Source of the DNA: Chondrus crispus | Lineage: Eukaryota; Rhodophyta; Florideophyceae; Gigartinales; Gigartinaceae | Assembly: GCF_000350225.1 (NCBI RefSeq) | Contig: NW_005179030.1 | Location: forward strand, 124,001-188,000 | Direction: 5' to 3' | Length of the DNA: 64,000 bases | Shown here: positions 45,816 through 57,304 of the stretch, piece by piece | Numbering within the stretch: the stretch's first letter is position 1 | Layout of the letters: every line of letters starts with the position of its first letter | Translations under genes and position numbers: made by a program | Notes under the pieces: generated by a model | What the model saw: only the letters and a program-made list of their open reading frames with translations | Told to the model about the DNA's origin: nothing | Database searches by the model: none

Positions 45816-48800
45816 CATCCTTTCGGAAGAACCAAGTTTATGGACGGAAAGGTGGCAAAGAGGTTTGCGCTCAAGCTTCATGGCTCTTCTCACTTGCCCC
45901 TTGACGATATACTTGAGTTATGCAAACGAGGATCTATTCTCTCCTCAGTTCTTAGGCAAGCCCTCGCCACAGTTGCATCGAAATGTACGTCTTGCAAGAG
46001 CACCGGAAGACCTTCCAACTCGAGAACGGTCTCTTTCGGAAAGCTCCTCTCATCTTTCAACGACCACGTTTACTTAGACTACATGTACATCACAGAGCTG
46101 GGTAATCAGCCCATACTCCACATCGTCGACGTACACACCGGGCTTTCCGTTACCTCACTCATGACTACACGAAAGATGGACGAGGCATCCCGTGTGTTCG
46201 ATAACAAGTGGTGTAATGTACACGGTCCTCCAGCTGTTGTATCATCTGACCCCGAGTTCAATAACTCCGTGTTCAAGGGCTTTTTGCAGTATGCAGGGGT
46301 CAAATTCCAGCCTCGTCCTGCTCGAAGACACAACAAGCTTGGGGTGGATGAGAGCAAGAATGCGGTGGTCCGGTTGATAGCCCAAAGGATGAACAAAGAT
46401 GCACAGTTCTTCATGCAGACTCGCAACGTGGAAGTGGAGAAGTCCGACGTTCTTTCCCGTGCAACATATGTGAGCAACATACTGTACGGTAGCAAGAGAA
46501 TGAGCAGCTTTGAACTCGCTATGGGCTATACTACTTCCATCGGTGGACTCCCAAGAAGTGTTGTGACTGACCAAATAATCGCTGCTCACGAAGAGCAAGT
46601 TGCCCGTCGGGCCCTCTTGATGCTTGACAAGGGCCGGTCACTCAACACCGTCCTTCCCGAAGACCTTCGACGTGGCGTTCTCGTCTACTACTTCAAACGC
46701 AACGTCAACTTTGGCAAATGGAAATCCCGGTATGTACGTGCAGTCGAGCCGCACATGGTTATTGTCTCAAATAACCCGGAACATTGTGGTAAGCCAATTC
46801 GGGCTGCGTATGAAGATGTACGCATAGCTCCACGGTCACCCTTGCTGTTGGATCTGAACCAGATTGGTTACGTTTTCCCCCGGTCGTATGCCGTCGTTGA
46901 TACGGATGACACCGAAGTAGCGATGAACCAGCATCAAACCGACAACGCCGAGTCCCGGAGTCAAGTTTTGACCACGGAGGATGATCTCCCAGCAAGCTTT
47001 CCGTGGGAAGAGGGAAACGACGTCCACCCCCCTCTACACAATGAAATTCTTGAGCTCAGAAAAGACGGAGAGGACTCAAGAGTACATACTGATGAAGACG
47101 TCGCAAGGTACTTCGAAGAACAGCCTGCCTTCTTTGCGAATAATAAGAAGTCTCCAAGCTCACGCAACCTTGAGAGACCCCTGCAGGAAGATGTCACTCC
47201 TTCAGATCTGGCAAGGCAACAGGGCACTCTCAACAAACCGTTTGACCCACCTCGTCCCGAGAAAGACATTGGTGAGGTGAGAGTCACGCCTCCCCTCGAG
47301 CTGCGGTTTGAATTCCAGTCCATAGAGCATAACGTTCTGCGTCGAGTTAAAGGGATCATCAGAGATAGAACCGCTTCGGAATTTCAACTGCAGTTCGTGC
47401 CTCGATGGCTGCTTGAAAAACCAATAGCTGCAGAGAAGAATAACTACGACGGTGCTTTTGAAGAAGTCAGGTTGAATTCCATCCCTAGAGGTGCCAACAT
47501 TATATCATCGCATCATTTTTTCCAAGTGAAGACCGATGGGGAAGAGGAAAAACTCTGGCTGAAGTGTCGAATGGTGCCTTACGGCAACCGCGAGAAAGAT
47601 AAGGAGAGTGTCCGGAAGGATTCCGCAACTGCACAATTCCCAGTGATCAGACTGGTGTTGTCCATCGCCGCCGTCTTGAACATGGTTATAGCCACAATCG
47701 ACATTAAGGGTGCGTACCTGCAGGGAGGATACCTATCTCGAGACATCTACGTTCGACCGCCAGAAGGTTGGGCGGCCCGTGGGGTTTTGTGGCGACTTCT
47801 CAAGCTCGCCTATGGAATCGTCGAGTCTGGAAGACTCTGGCAGCTGACAATAGAAGGTTGGATTCTTGGCAAGGCATTGTACCAATCCCTGGTATTCCAC
47901 AACTCTTCATGCAATTCGGCGATGGAGGTTATATTGCTCTTGCTATTTGCAAGGTCGTGGATGATTTCCTGGTAGTCGGTTCACCAAGAGAAGTCAAAGA
48001 CTTCCATGCTGCGCTTGCAAAACGATTTGAAGTTGGCCGGTTCGTCGTTTACCGCCCGCTAATCTTCAATCGCCTCCACATTTCGCAAGGCAATGATGGT
48101 ACAGTGCACATCGATATGAAAGAGTACATGGAGAAATCGAGTTTCCGGCGCTGTCTCGGGAACGGAAAATGCAGTTCCACGCAAGAGCCACCCTGGAAGA
48201 ACTCACGTCGTACCTTGGCTTGGCAGGATCACTGAACTTCCTTGGTCATGGTGTCCTCCCGCAGGCTTCTTTTGCAGCAAGCTACCTCTAGCAAGCTGTA
48301 GGGAACCAAAGAGTCTCTGACTTGATTAACGGTAGTAAGGTTCTGAACGAACTGCGGGGCTTGACTCCAAAGCTGAAGTACTGTGCTCCCCCGATGATAG
48401 ACAAGGACCCTTCGTATTTGTGCTTCTCCGATGCTAGCCATGGTTCCACTTCATATGGGCAGACCGGATACCTCTCCGGGATATACCTGCCTGCAGGGGG
48501 TGCCGGTGTGTACCATGTCCTTGATTGGCATAGCTGCAAGCAATCCCGAGTGGCGTTTTCGTCAATTACAGCTGAAATACTTGCCGCAGCAACGTCGACA
48601 GACCGTGTATCGCTAATGGCCGAGCGCCACAAACGATTGTACGTATCGGACGTCCGGCTTCCGTTTATCCTGACAGTTGACTCGCACGGCTTGTACTCAA
48701 CAGTGACGAGGCGTCACGAAGGGACAGATTACCGTCTCCAACCCACAGTAGCACGAATGCGAGACTCCTTCGAAAACGGAGAGATCGCTACGATGCAGTG

Positions 48801-48939
48801 GATTGCCGGCAAACGGAACCTTGCCGACGCCTTGACGAAGAGAAACTTGGAAATGTTCCGAAAGCTGAACAAGGTCATGTTGAATGGAGTGCTGGACCCT
48901 TGCATGTTCGACAAGGCCAAGCGGATCCAGTTTAATTAG
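45816..48939 (+). pseudogene. pol: Ty1/copia-like pol relic: integrase, RT, RNase H
   Basis: The frame from 45840 carries an integrase zinc region (LHGSSHLPLDDILELC ... CTSC) and a core with LDYMYI, SSDPEFNN and GVDESKN (D, D, E). After a linker, RT begins (WLKCRMVPYGNREKD, then IATIDIKGAYLQG). A frameshift near 47870 moves RT into another frame with KVVDDFLVVGS, the catalytic DD motif of copia RT. A second shift near 48190 and a TAG near 48292 precede RNase H (CFSDASHGS, SSITAEILAAATSTDR, then GKRNLADALTKR, typical of copia). Integrase before RT defines the superfamily. Gag and protease are missing, cut at the A4 LTR. Confidence 0.8.
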
Positions 48940-49008
48940 CATCTACAGCTCATCGATTGCCATCCTCCTTCTTGTCCGAGAGGAACCAGTGGTAAAGGGC
49001 TTCTTCTT

Positions 49009-50124
49009 TCACGAAACATCCTTTCGCTTACGTTGAACTTCGGTGGATATTTTCCTACCACCACCATGACGCTTGAGCTTCCCAACTGGCTGTTTCGTGA
49101 GGCGACGAAGCTCCGGAATGCCGAGTAGGTCGACCCCATCACCAAGACAAGCGCTCAAGGTTCCCTTGCCCATCTGTAGTGCAAAACGCTCTGTGCAATC
49201 ATACACGAGCTGCCTTTTGGCATCCAGAACGACGACATGGTCGATTTCTTCTCCTGAACTGTCCATTCCCCCTAATCTGGACAAGAAGATCCCATCACGT
49301 TGGGAAGCCAACCACTCTTCTTCGTCGACACGGTTAGGAATTGAAACCTTTTCCAGGCGGTAAGAGCCCATTCGCTGTTCGAGCCACGCACCAGCTTGGG
49401 CGACGCTCACGGCTGGCATCGGATGGATATTCATCATGGCTAGTGCAGCCAGTTCTCCAGCCAGCGCGTATAGTCCATTGCCGATCGCCGCTCGGAGAAA
49501 CTGGCCACGTGGAGAGAATACGAAGCTAGGGACCTTCGTACGGCGGTGGAGCGTTGCAGCCGAATGTCCGCGAGCACCGGGGCATCGAAGTCTGAAGAAG
49601 TGGTCCATCCGGCGAGTGCAAGACCGGTGCTGGTTGTCCAAATATCGCGCCTAGGCGTGAGCATCAAAACCTATCTCCACTTGAAGGCCGCTCCCGTTTT
49701 CCTTCACCTCCAAGTCAGACTCAACCTCACTGCTAAACTCCAACATCTGCTCCAAGCTGCCCACGGTCCTGTGCGACTTCATGGTGTAGAAGTCGATGGG
49801 CCAGAAGGAACGATGTCCCCCGCGGTCGTCTGCTGAGGCAAAGAACCCCCACTTGCCAAACCGTACGTCCTTCCCGGACGAAAACACAATACGCCGGATA
49901 GTGTAGTCCGTTTGGTCAGCCCCGGGGTCCATCAGCCGACAACCCCAAAGGCCCAAGAACCCGAGTTTCTCGAGCATTCTTTCGTTGAAAAAGCGACCAA
50001 GGCACAACAACAGCCAATCCCGGAGCTCGCCACAAACTTCTCGTGGCAATTGCACACTCCTCATCAGTGCCTCTTTTGTCACTGACACCACTCGGGAGCC
50101 ACCGTGTAGCTGAACGCGGCATTA
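49009..50124 (-). pseudogene. Unrecognised ORF opposite to the copia-like pol (one TAG)
   Basis: The frame is open from about 50121 to 49009 with one TAG at 49651, one change from CAG; no ATG precedes it, and a GTG lies at 50091. The N-terminal part reads LRDWLLLCLGRFFNERMLEKLGFLG. The C-terminal part reads YALAGELAALAMM, then GIFLSRLGGMDSSGEEIDHVVVLDAKRQLVYDC, ending in a very basic tail (RHGGGRKIS ... RKRKD). The HVVVLD...YDC segment resembles the His-Asp part of papain-like folds, but no catalytic Cys is evident, so I do not assign a function. It lies just downstream of RNase H on the other strand, as in elements A1 and B. Confidence 0.4.
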
Positions 50125-50965
50125 ACCATCCGGCATCTCCATTCCAGAAAGCGGTGCGCGTTGAGCATCCATCGAGACCCACCGCACGTCAGGCATCGCG
50201 AAGCCTCACGCTCACCCCTCCGTACCGTGGCCCGCGGGAGCCTTTATCGGTTTCGGTCAGGGCAGGCGCGAAGCGGAGGATGAAAAGATGAAGCGGAGCA
50301 TGAAGAGACGAAGCGCTCGACGCCGAGACGAAGGGCGGATCGCGTGGCAGCTGCAATGGATGGGTCCTCAGTAGGGGAGTCTGAGAAAGGGAACAAGTAG
50401 ATAGCTCCGCCTCGGAGCACGCGGTGCATAAGGGGAGCCCGCTGACTGGGGTCTGCCAGGGAGTCGGAACACGTTCCCAACGAATATACTCCGCCGTCGG
50501 CGTGCGCGTCTAGTCGGCCGCCGCTGGCCGCCGTCGAACGTGGCCCGACGGGGGGTGTGTCGTAGGCACTGTACAGCGAGGACAGCGCTAGCCCTAAGCG
50601 ACTGGCAGTGTCCGCGGCGGTGCGCCGCCGGTCCCCAAAATTCAAAGGGGAATTTTACCGGGTACTCAAATCAAGGGGAAATTAAAGGGACTAGAAATCC
50701 GGGGGTTACTCATGAACTGACGAGACAAGACCTCCAGTGGCTTTTGTGGCCTCTCGCTTCGCCTCGCTCGATCACCTCCGTTCCGCTCTCTCCGCTGCGC
50801 ACGTTCAGGGAAACAGAGCCTCAGCTTCCGCTCGAGACTAACATTCCTACCACACTTACACAGGGCGGCACTAATGCGTAGGGTCGACTGTACTGTATCT
50901 CTTGTTCAATTATTGTCACTGAAATAATGTGTGTGACATTTTAAATATAGGAACTGGGTGTAAGA
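50125..50965. other. Intergenic stretch without a recognised gene
   Basis: Contains short GA-rich repeats (GAAGCGGAG-type, about 50271-50330) and an AT-rich part from about 50890. Open frames up to about 130 codons have no domain. Confidence 0.35.
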
Positions 50966-51113
50966 GCACCCCCACCGGTACGCAATCAAATCATCAAATA
51001 ACAACACTTGGCACACTTTTTCTGCAATTTGATTGGCTCCCTAGAATTTGGTTGTTTCGTTATTTGGCTGTTTGATGCTTCGGAAAGAACTGCCTCACCG
51101 GTGAGAACCATAT
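50966..51113. repeat. Small MITE-like repeat with CACCGGT ends
   Basis: The left side GAGCACCCCCACCGGT followed by AATCAAATCATCAAATAAC matches, in reverse, the sequence at about 62712-62782. The right side contains an inverted degenerate version ending in CTCACCGGTGAG. About 150 bp long and non-coding, it lies directly beside the piggyBac-like element. Confidence 0.4.
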
Positions 51114-51130
51114 CCCTAATATTTTATTTT

Positions 51131-51150
51131 ATGTACGATGTATCGTACAT
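51131..51150 (+). repeat. Terminal inverted motif, left outer copy
   Basis: ATGTACGATGTATCGTACAT, 17 bases inside the left end. It pairs with 55065-55084 in reverse orientation. Nine-base arms around a GT centre could bind a dimeric transposase. Confidence 0.8.
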
Positions 51151-51335
51151 TAAAGTTCACACTCGCAGAGTTCAGCCCGGCATCATTTGTTCCCAGTTCT
51201 GGGGTCACGGAGCAACGCCAAGGCGTGTGAAGAAACGGTATGCAAGATTTCATTACCGAAGGACATCTTCATGTCGATCAATTCTACTGGTAAAAATCAG
51301 GTCTAGAGGCACGCAAATGTATTGCTTTTTTCGCT

Positions 51336-51355
51336 ATGTACGATGTATCGTACAT
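51336..51355 (+). repeat. Subterminal motif, left inner copy
   Basis: An identical copy of the 20-bp motif, 205 bases from the outer copy and just downstream of the transposase stop. Confidence 0.75.
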
Positions 51356-51391
51356 AAGAAGGCACAAACAAATGCCTGTTCTTTCCCACAA

Positions 51392-54300
51392 CTAACTCGT
51401 ACGAGCCCGAAGCCTAGCAGATCGATCTTCAGAGTCAACAGAACGACGCCGGCGCCGGGTGCGCACCTCCGTTGGCGTTGTCAGACAGGATGTGCCACCC
51501 TGACTTGATGGTGAACGGCTACGTGATGATCTCGACTCTTGTCGGGGTTCTAGGCGCTTGTTTGAGTGCCATACATCCCAACACGACCTACGGAATCTGG
51601 CATAAGTACGTATGCATAAATGGAGATCACAGTGCGAGCATCTAAAGCATGACCGGTGACCGCCAAATCCTCCATCCGAAACGCGGTTCATGCCGCAAAG
51701 AGAGCACCAACGCTCATTTTTCGTCTGCTTTTGGCAGTGTCCGGGAACGTTTAGTCTCAGCTTTATCCCATCGTCGCTATTAAAGAACTGAATTCTGTTG
51801 CGCCTTCGCTTCTTGGCAAGTCCACGCAGCCTTGCCGCTTCCTCTCCCTGTATTGTTGTATCATTCTAGTTAGCATCGCCAGGGTGTTCATCTTCGCGAC
51901 GTGCTATCGAGTCGGCATAGATTAGTAGTTCCACAGAAGCGTCAGCACAAAAGTCAGCCAAAGATCCGATACTGTTTAGAGCGCTTCGGAATGACGTCAA
52001 ATTCTGGAAGCGCTCGCCGTAGTCAACGAGATCCTTCTTTTCTGCGAACCTCCAGCCAATAAATGCGTTGACAACTAAAGTCTTCAATGTCTGACTAATG
52101 ACCTTTTGCTCCCATTTCATGGTGGACGTAGGACTCCGTAGAATGGCCCGAGCTTGTGCGCTTCCATCTACTCCACCTTTGGTTTTCGAGTAAATGGCTT
52201 GCATGCCATGTTTGAAAAGCTTAAGTGGAATGAACGCATCGTTTTGAGTGACGTGGTCATTGGCGAGTTTCCAAAACGGCAGCCTGTCTCTGACGAATTT
52301 CTTGGTTTCAGCATCTACGAAGGAAGGCACAGACGGGGAATTTTCATGCGCCCATGCCACGAGCGGCTCGGCATTTGGTTTCAGCGATGTTCGGAAGCTT
52401 TGTACGGCAGAATCTGGCACATAAACTAAAGTGCATGACAAGAGGGCTGACTCCGAACAAGCCACGTAAAGGCAATAGTTTGTCCTAGTGATAACAACCT
52501 GCTGCATCAGCTGTCCAGTGTGTTCTCGAGTAATACGCTGTTTGAAATTTTCATCTCCAATCTTAGCACATACCAAGTCAACACTTACGTTCATTAGCGA
52601 TCTTGCAAGAGAGGACGGACACACACTGGTCTTGATCTCAATGCATGAAATCTTATCAGATTGTTCTGTTCTGGTGGAATCAGCAAAGGCAGTCCTTTAG
52701 ATGTCAATCAGAGCGATTCCGTCAGGGGAACACGCCATCCAGGGGTTTTCTTTATCAGCCAACATCCCGCATTCTTGCAGTCCCAAAATGAACTTTTTGT
52801 TCAGTAACGCTTTCAGTACTGCCTTCTCATTCACCGTTCCTCGGATCATCGCTTCACTTGAGCGCGCATAACTAAACCAAGAGCTTGCAAGGTTCCTAAA
52901 TTTCACCGACGATGTCCGATGTTCTGCTGTCGGGTTTGTTTGTAATCCAAGAAGAGAGCAAACATGCTCATCAGCCAGTAATGTCTCCCCAGCGATAGTG
53001 CTTGTTATGCGGAATTGCCTCAAAATAAACCAGTCCGCGCAACGTTGGTCTATCGTCAAAACTTTGCAAGCAGAAATGCAGTGCAACTCTATGAGATCCT
53101 TCGTCTCCATTGACCCTTGTTGCGGTATGACGAGCCGTCCGTCACTGGAACGCTTACTAAACAAAAGATTGCGCTGCGACAACGCCCGCGGAACAGCTAC
53201 CCAACACTTCAATAACGATGAAAGCCTGCCGGGAAGGTAGTATGCGAAGCGCAACACTTTTCAAAACTTGTTCGTTCCCCTCTCCCTTACGGCAACAGCT
53301 GTGACCGTCTATCTTGATGTATTGTTCTCACTTCGGAACGCTTTCTCTGCGTATTTGCTTAAAGGCTCCTTGTCGGGGCTATCATCAATGACGAAGGCAG
53401 CATCTCGATCGTAAACGTCAGCACCGAAATGAACTCCATTGCCAGCAATTGAATCGTCTCCATCTACAGTACTTGCCGCATTGTCTTCCTCTAGGTCATG
53501 TCTTGTCGCAATAAAATAGGAGCGTCCCACAAACGGATGGCACTTCAGCAAATGCTCAGGCATAATAAACATGAAGCCGATCCCTCTCATTCCCAGCCCT
53601 TCAAGCATCTCAAATTTCCCATAACCCCTGTCCGCTGTTACCACAAAGCCAGTCAATGTTTGCTCTCCACGTGTCTCCAACATCGCGTCAAATAGTTTCT
53701 CGACGTTGACAGTTTGCGGTTCCCCACGCCGGCGAAACCGCACCATCAGCGTTGTCCTGGATAATGCGTCGGCGATAGCATCTACAGTGTGCCCTTCTTT
53801 ATCGGCCTTTCGTGCGCTTAAAGTTTTGACTTGATTGTCAATGGCCCGTGTGCCGTATAGATCATCATCCAGAGTCGCAAACGTGTGTCCAGGAGATAAG
53901 AACACTTTACAGGACATACGATAAGCCGCTTGCTCGAACTCTGACAAATGGACGGTTTGGTCCCGTTGCGAGTTCCAAACGGACTCACCTTGATCGCCTC
54001 TTCCGGTGGCTGAAAAGGCGAGAATGTTCGAACTGATGAACCGAACCAGCTGTAGTGTAGGAACGGGACAATCCAGTTTGCTTAGAAAAAATAAGCTCTT
54101 AGCTAGGCTGAAACCAGGGCATTGCGAGAAAACAAACACACCCAGAAAGCTGTACATGTCGGACATTCGAAGAGGACTCATGCCCAGATGTTTAAGTACA
54201 ATGCTCTCATTTGTCCAGTCCAAACATTTGTGCAGCCCTTCGTCACATAGAAGCACAATGTGACTTGCTCTAGAATGATCCAAACGTCTCACATTCATCT

Positions 54301-54730
54301 CCGTATGCATGCGATCCAACGCTGATCGACAGAATAAACGAGCGCGTTCCGTTAGAGCATTTGAAAGGAAAACGTTGTCCATTTGAATTATTTCTCCCAT
54401 TACTGCTTTTATTCTCCATCCATCACATGGCGTTAACGCATTTACTTGGCTGTTACGGGTGGCACGTCTTATCGAACCCCTTCCGCGACCCCTACGCCTT
54501 CCCCGTCCTCTCCCTCTCCCACGTGCTGTCGATCGCACGACATCAACGTTTGGCGTTGTTGGAGTAGGGATGCCGTTAGCGCCTGCACCATCTGCTGGTG
54601 TCTCATTATTGCCTGCGGATTGTAGAGGTGTGGTAGTTCCCGGTAGTTCTGTTGAAGCGGGCCGTTGGTTGGCGCTTATGAGTTCTCCTGTTGCTTCGGT
54701 GGAGTCATTGGATGGGAGCACTTCTGCCAT
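51392..54730 (-). pseudogene. piggyBac-type transposase with inserted YqaJ-like nuclease domain (four stops)
   Basis: One phase of 1113 codons runs from ATG 54730, interrupted by TAG 53309, TGA 53261, TAA 52697 and TAG 51866, each one C-to-T change from a sense codon. An Arg/Gly-rich region (about residues 72-90) is followed by a transposase core with GFVVTADRGYGKFEMLEGLGMRG (catalytic-type Asp about 366). Residues 500-710 resemble a YqaJ/lambda-exonuclease PD-(D/E)xK fold: RCADWFILRQFRIT, then MIRGTVNEKAVLKAL, then ACSPDGIALID and, past the stop, CIEIKT. The C terminus (about 1005-1055) has the piggyBac-type cysteine domain, WCSLCG ... CFRCSHCDLHLC ... CWDVWH. The nuclease lies between the catalytic core and the cysteine domain. 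The element ends agree with piggyBac. Confidence 0.75.
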
Positions 54731-55012
54731 TGGGAAAGAAGATGCTGAGGGATACGTGAAGATGGGATAAGATGGAAGAGGGTTTCGAGAAACTTCAGCT
54801 TAAGCGCTAGAGCAGGTTTGCTTACGAAAGTCGTACTGTAGTCTGGATTCACTCAATTCACACCTTAACACGATCATTTCTGGGTCTTTCCCAGAAATGA
54901 ACACGTGGATTGCTCATAAGAGCCCACTTGTAACGGCGAATGACTTACCAATGGGATTGGGACATTTGTTGCGGAGGAATGGTAGAATGAATGTGCTTCA
55001 AATAGGGACGTT

Positions 55013-55032
55013 ATGTACGATACATCGTACAT
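55013..55032 (-). repeat. Subterminal motif, right inner copy
   Basis: The 20-bp motif in inverted orientation, 52 bases from the outer right copy and about 280 bases upstream of the transposase start. Confidence 0.75.
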
Positions 55033-55064
55033 AAGGTGTTTTCGTCAAAATCAAGATTTCTATT

Positions 55065-55084
55065 ATGTACGATACATCGTACAT
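55065..55084 (-). repeat. Terminal inverted motif, right outer copy
   Basis: Inverted copy of the 20-bp motif 14 bases inside the right end; partner of 51131-51150. Confidence 0.8.
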
Positions 55085-55261
55085 AAAAAATACTAGGGAT
55101 ATGAAGTACATTCCTCTCGTACTCACCATCGCATCCTTGTACTCACACCCGTACTCACCCTCGTATCGCACCCTCAGTCGTAGTGGCACGCTCACTCGAA
55201 ACCCATTCCGCGACCTTCTCCCTCGCCACTCTGTCTGCACTCCTTCTCTCTCACGTCCACC

Positions 55262-56098
55262 GTGGACAAAGACAGACTGCCGGAGCTGTCTTCCCTGCTC
55301 ACGGACAGCACGCGCTCCCCACGCGACCGCGAGCAGCGCGATCCCGGAGAGAACATACGCGCCGGCGGCAGCGGTGCTGCGGCGGATGATCGGCTCGACA
55401 GCCGCGAGCGACGTTCTGCTGCGGTTGCTGCTGCTGCTGAGCAGCGAATCGCACTGCGCGCGCCTAGCACTGTCTGCGCTTGTGAACCTGTCGGAGGACG
55501 AGGCGGCGGCTGCCCTGACGCACGCGGACGCGGTGCGGCTCGCAGCGCAGGTGGTCTTGGACGCGGACGTCGTCGCGCTGCACACGGCGCTGCTGTCCAA
55601 CCTGACGCGCTTCGCGCCGGGCGTGGACGGAGCGGAGGGCGCGGACGGGTTTCGGGAGAGGGGCACGCTACTCGTGCTCGTGGAGAGGGTACCGAGTATT
55701 CCGAATGTGCTGTGGCTGTCGAATGCGTGCGCGAGCCAGGAGGGGAGGGACGTCCTGTTGATCGAGGGAAGGCAGGCGGGGAGACAGCTGTTGACGAGGT
55801 TGCTGAGATTGCTGGAGGCGGGAGAGGCAGAGAAGAGGCTGGCGGCGGCGAGGTGGGTGCAGAACTGCGCGATGGCGGACGAGTGCCATGATGTGTTGGT
55901 GGGGGTACGGCGGCGGTCGCAATGTGCCTGGGGAGGTCAAAGGAGGTGGGACGGGAGGAGATGGCGGAGAGTCGCGCCTGGTTGGTCGAGGAAGTGTTGT
56001 TGTTGTGTAAGAGCCGGGCGGGGAAGGACGCGCTCAGGGATGGCGGGGCCGTCAACGTTCTGGAGGGATGGAAGGGGGGAAGAGCACGCACGCCGTAG
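55262..56098 (+). pseudogene. HGH1-like armadillo-repeat protein (frameshifted)
   Basis: Protein pieces follow the order of HGH1 (FAM203), a chaperone partner for translation elongation factor 2. They are DKDRLPELSSLLTD, then LALSALVNLSEDEAAA, then TALLSNLTRF, then NVLWLSNACASQEGRDVLL, then ARWVQNCAMADECHDVLV. After a shift in the G run at about 55900-55905 the next piece is AWLVEEVLLLCKSRAGKDAL, ending at 56098. One G fewer than expected explains the second shift, and another shift lies near 55310-55330. No ATG precedes the first piece. At about 280 residues it is shorter than the usual roughly 390. It could be a decayed copy or a real gene with sequence errors. It is wedged between the piggyBac-like element (ends 55098) and LTR sequence (from 56148). 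Confidence 0.5.
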
Positions 56099-56147
56099 TG
56101 AGCATTCTGGATCGGCGGGAGACACTGGTAATCTAGAGGCAAATACC

Positions 56148-56218
56148 GCATCGGTGCACTTTTTGGTGGGAAGCCGTTTCGGTGGACCAATAAAACGTGC
56201 ACAACTGGATTGTCAAGG
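56148..56218. repeat. 71-bp repeat (LTR tail), left copy
   Basis: Nearly identical to 62545-62615, where it forms the last part of the element C LTR. Here it precedes, rather than follows, the 290-bp LTR head at 56219, joined by AGG. Confidence 0.8.
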
Positions 56219-56510
56219 TGTTAGTTCTCGCGATGACGGTTCTATGCAAAGACGTGATGGGCTGCTTGGCCTCTCTTTTCTTCAACACTACTGACTAGAT
56301 AAGTACCCCTCGAAGCGTCCAAGTAATCTCCCACAGCCACGGTTCAGCTTCCACTAGTTTCCTAATCTTAACGAACCAGATAACACCACCTGGCCATTTC
56401 CAGCCAATTAAAATGACTACAAAAGATATTATGAAAAGGACACTTGTCCTTATGTTCCCCAATCAGCGCACTGGCGCTCGCGGTCATAATATAACCGCGT
56501 CACCACTACC
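56219..56510 (-). repeat. Element C LTR head, left copy
   Basis: About 98 percent identical by eye to 62247-62537, starting TGTTAGTTCTCG. The LTR tail that should follow is missing; instead an unrelated sequence begins near 56511. Confidence 0.8.
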
Positions 56511-56919
56511 TCCCCAGGCGCGCACTTCCGTTTCCGTAGCGGGGTGTCATGTCGCACAATCCAATGGCCGGCAAACCAGACCGAACGAGGACAACGGTGA
56601 GATCCACTACCTCGGGCGAGCGGGAAGGGACCTTCGCATTGACGCGCGGGGTGGCCTGGGGGTGGTCTGTGCTCGGGTCAGTTGACACCGACCAGCGCCG
56701 GCGTCTGCCGCCCTGTCTAGAAGACCCCCGTTGAAAACCTACGGGCTGTGCGATGAAACCCTCTCCTGCGCATCGTCTATTGGACTGTGTCTTCATGACA
56801 GTCCGCTCCAGGTAAGGGACCTCCTTCATCTCCAAACAACCTTCATGTTATCATCTGATGCTTCTCATTCAGACCACATCCTCCGAATGCAGCTGATTCA
56901 CAGCACACCGACCACTGGA
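56511..56919. other. Unassigned stretch
   Basis: Lies between the left LTR repeat and a minisatellite. No domain-bearing ORF is seen on either strand. Confidence 0.35.
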
Positions 56920-57080
56920 TATACGACAGTACAGCACATTTTGCACAGGACATAAGACGGCACATGATATACGACGGCACAGGACTTACGAAGGCACATG
57001 ATATACGACGTCACAGGACATAAGAAGGCACATGATATACGACGGCACATGATATACGACGGCACAGGACATGCCCGATA
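56920..57080. repeat. Minisatellite, 17-bp unit
   Basis: About eight imperfect units of two types, ATGATATACGACGGCAC and AGGACATAAGACGGCAC, partly alternating. Located between the left LTR repeat and the end of element C pol. Confidence 0.75.
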
Positions 57081-57304
57081 CAAAAACACACTGTGTTCTT
57101 ACCGCAAAGACAGCATCCGTTCGATCGGTTCTCACCATGGTCGACGCACTTATGTGTAACAATTGTTACATTAATGCCAACTAAAAACAAATCTCTCCCA
57201 ATTTGATGCAGGTTGATGCAAGGCGACAGGGAATTCTTACGCACTCAATTACCAAGTAACAAGAAAAACGCATGATGACGCAGTACAACTTCGAATCGCA
57301 GATG
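57081..57304. other. Short non-coding 3' flank of element C pol
   Basis: No gene or clear polypurine tract is seen between the minisatellite and the integrase stop. Confidence 0.3.

Larger units (their letters stand above)
51114..55098 (-). mobile_element. piggyBac-like DNA transposon, structurally complete (3985 bp)
   Basis: Inverted termini begin CCCTAATATTTT (left) and, on the other strand, CCCTAGTATTTT (right). Each leads into the 20-bp near-palindrome ATGTACGATGTATCGTACAT. A second copy of that motif lies inside each end (51336-51355 and 55013-55032). ATAT flanks both ends (51110-51113 and 55099-55102), a 4-bp duplication like the TTAA of canonical piggyBac. The interior is one decayed transposase ORF. 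The insertion lies about 160 bases upstream of the HGH1-like coding region. Confidence 0.85.

Noticed and set aside
49009..49641. Assignment of the opposite-strand ORF as an OTU or papain-like protease
   Set aside because: A His-Asp-like segment is visible but no catalytic cysteine motif, so the similarity is too weak.
55192..56202. 336-codon minus-strand frame rich in Pro, Ser and Arg
   Set aside because: Shadow of the GC-rich HGH1-like coding strand; no domain.
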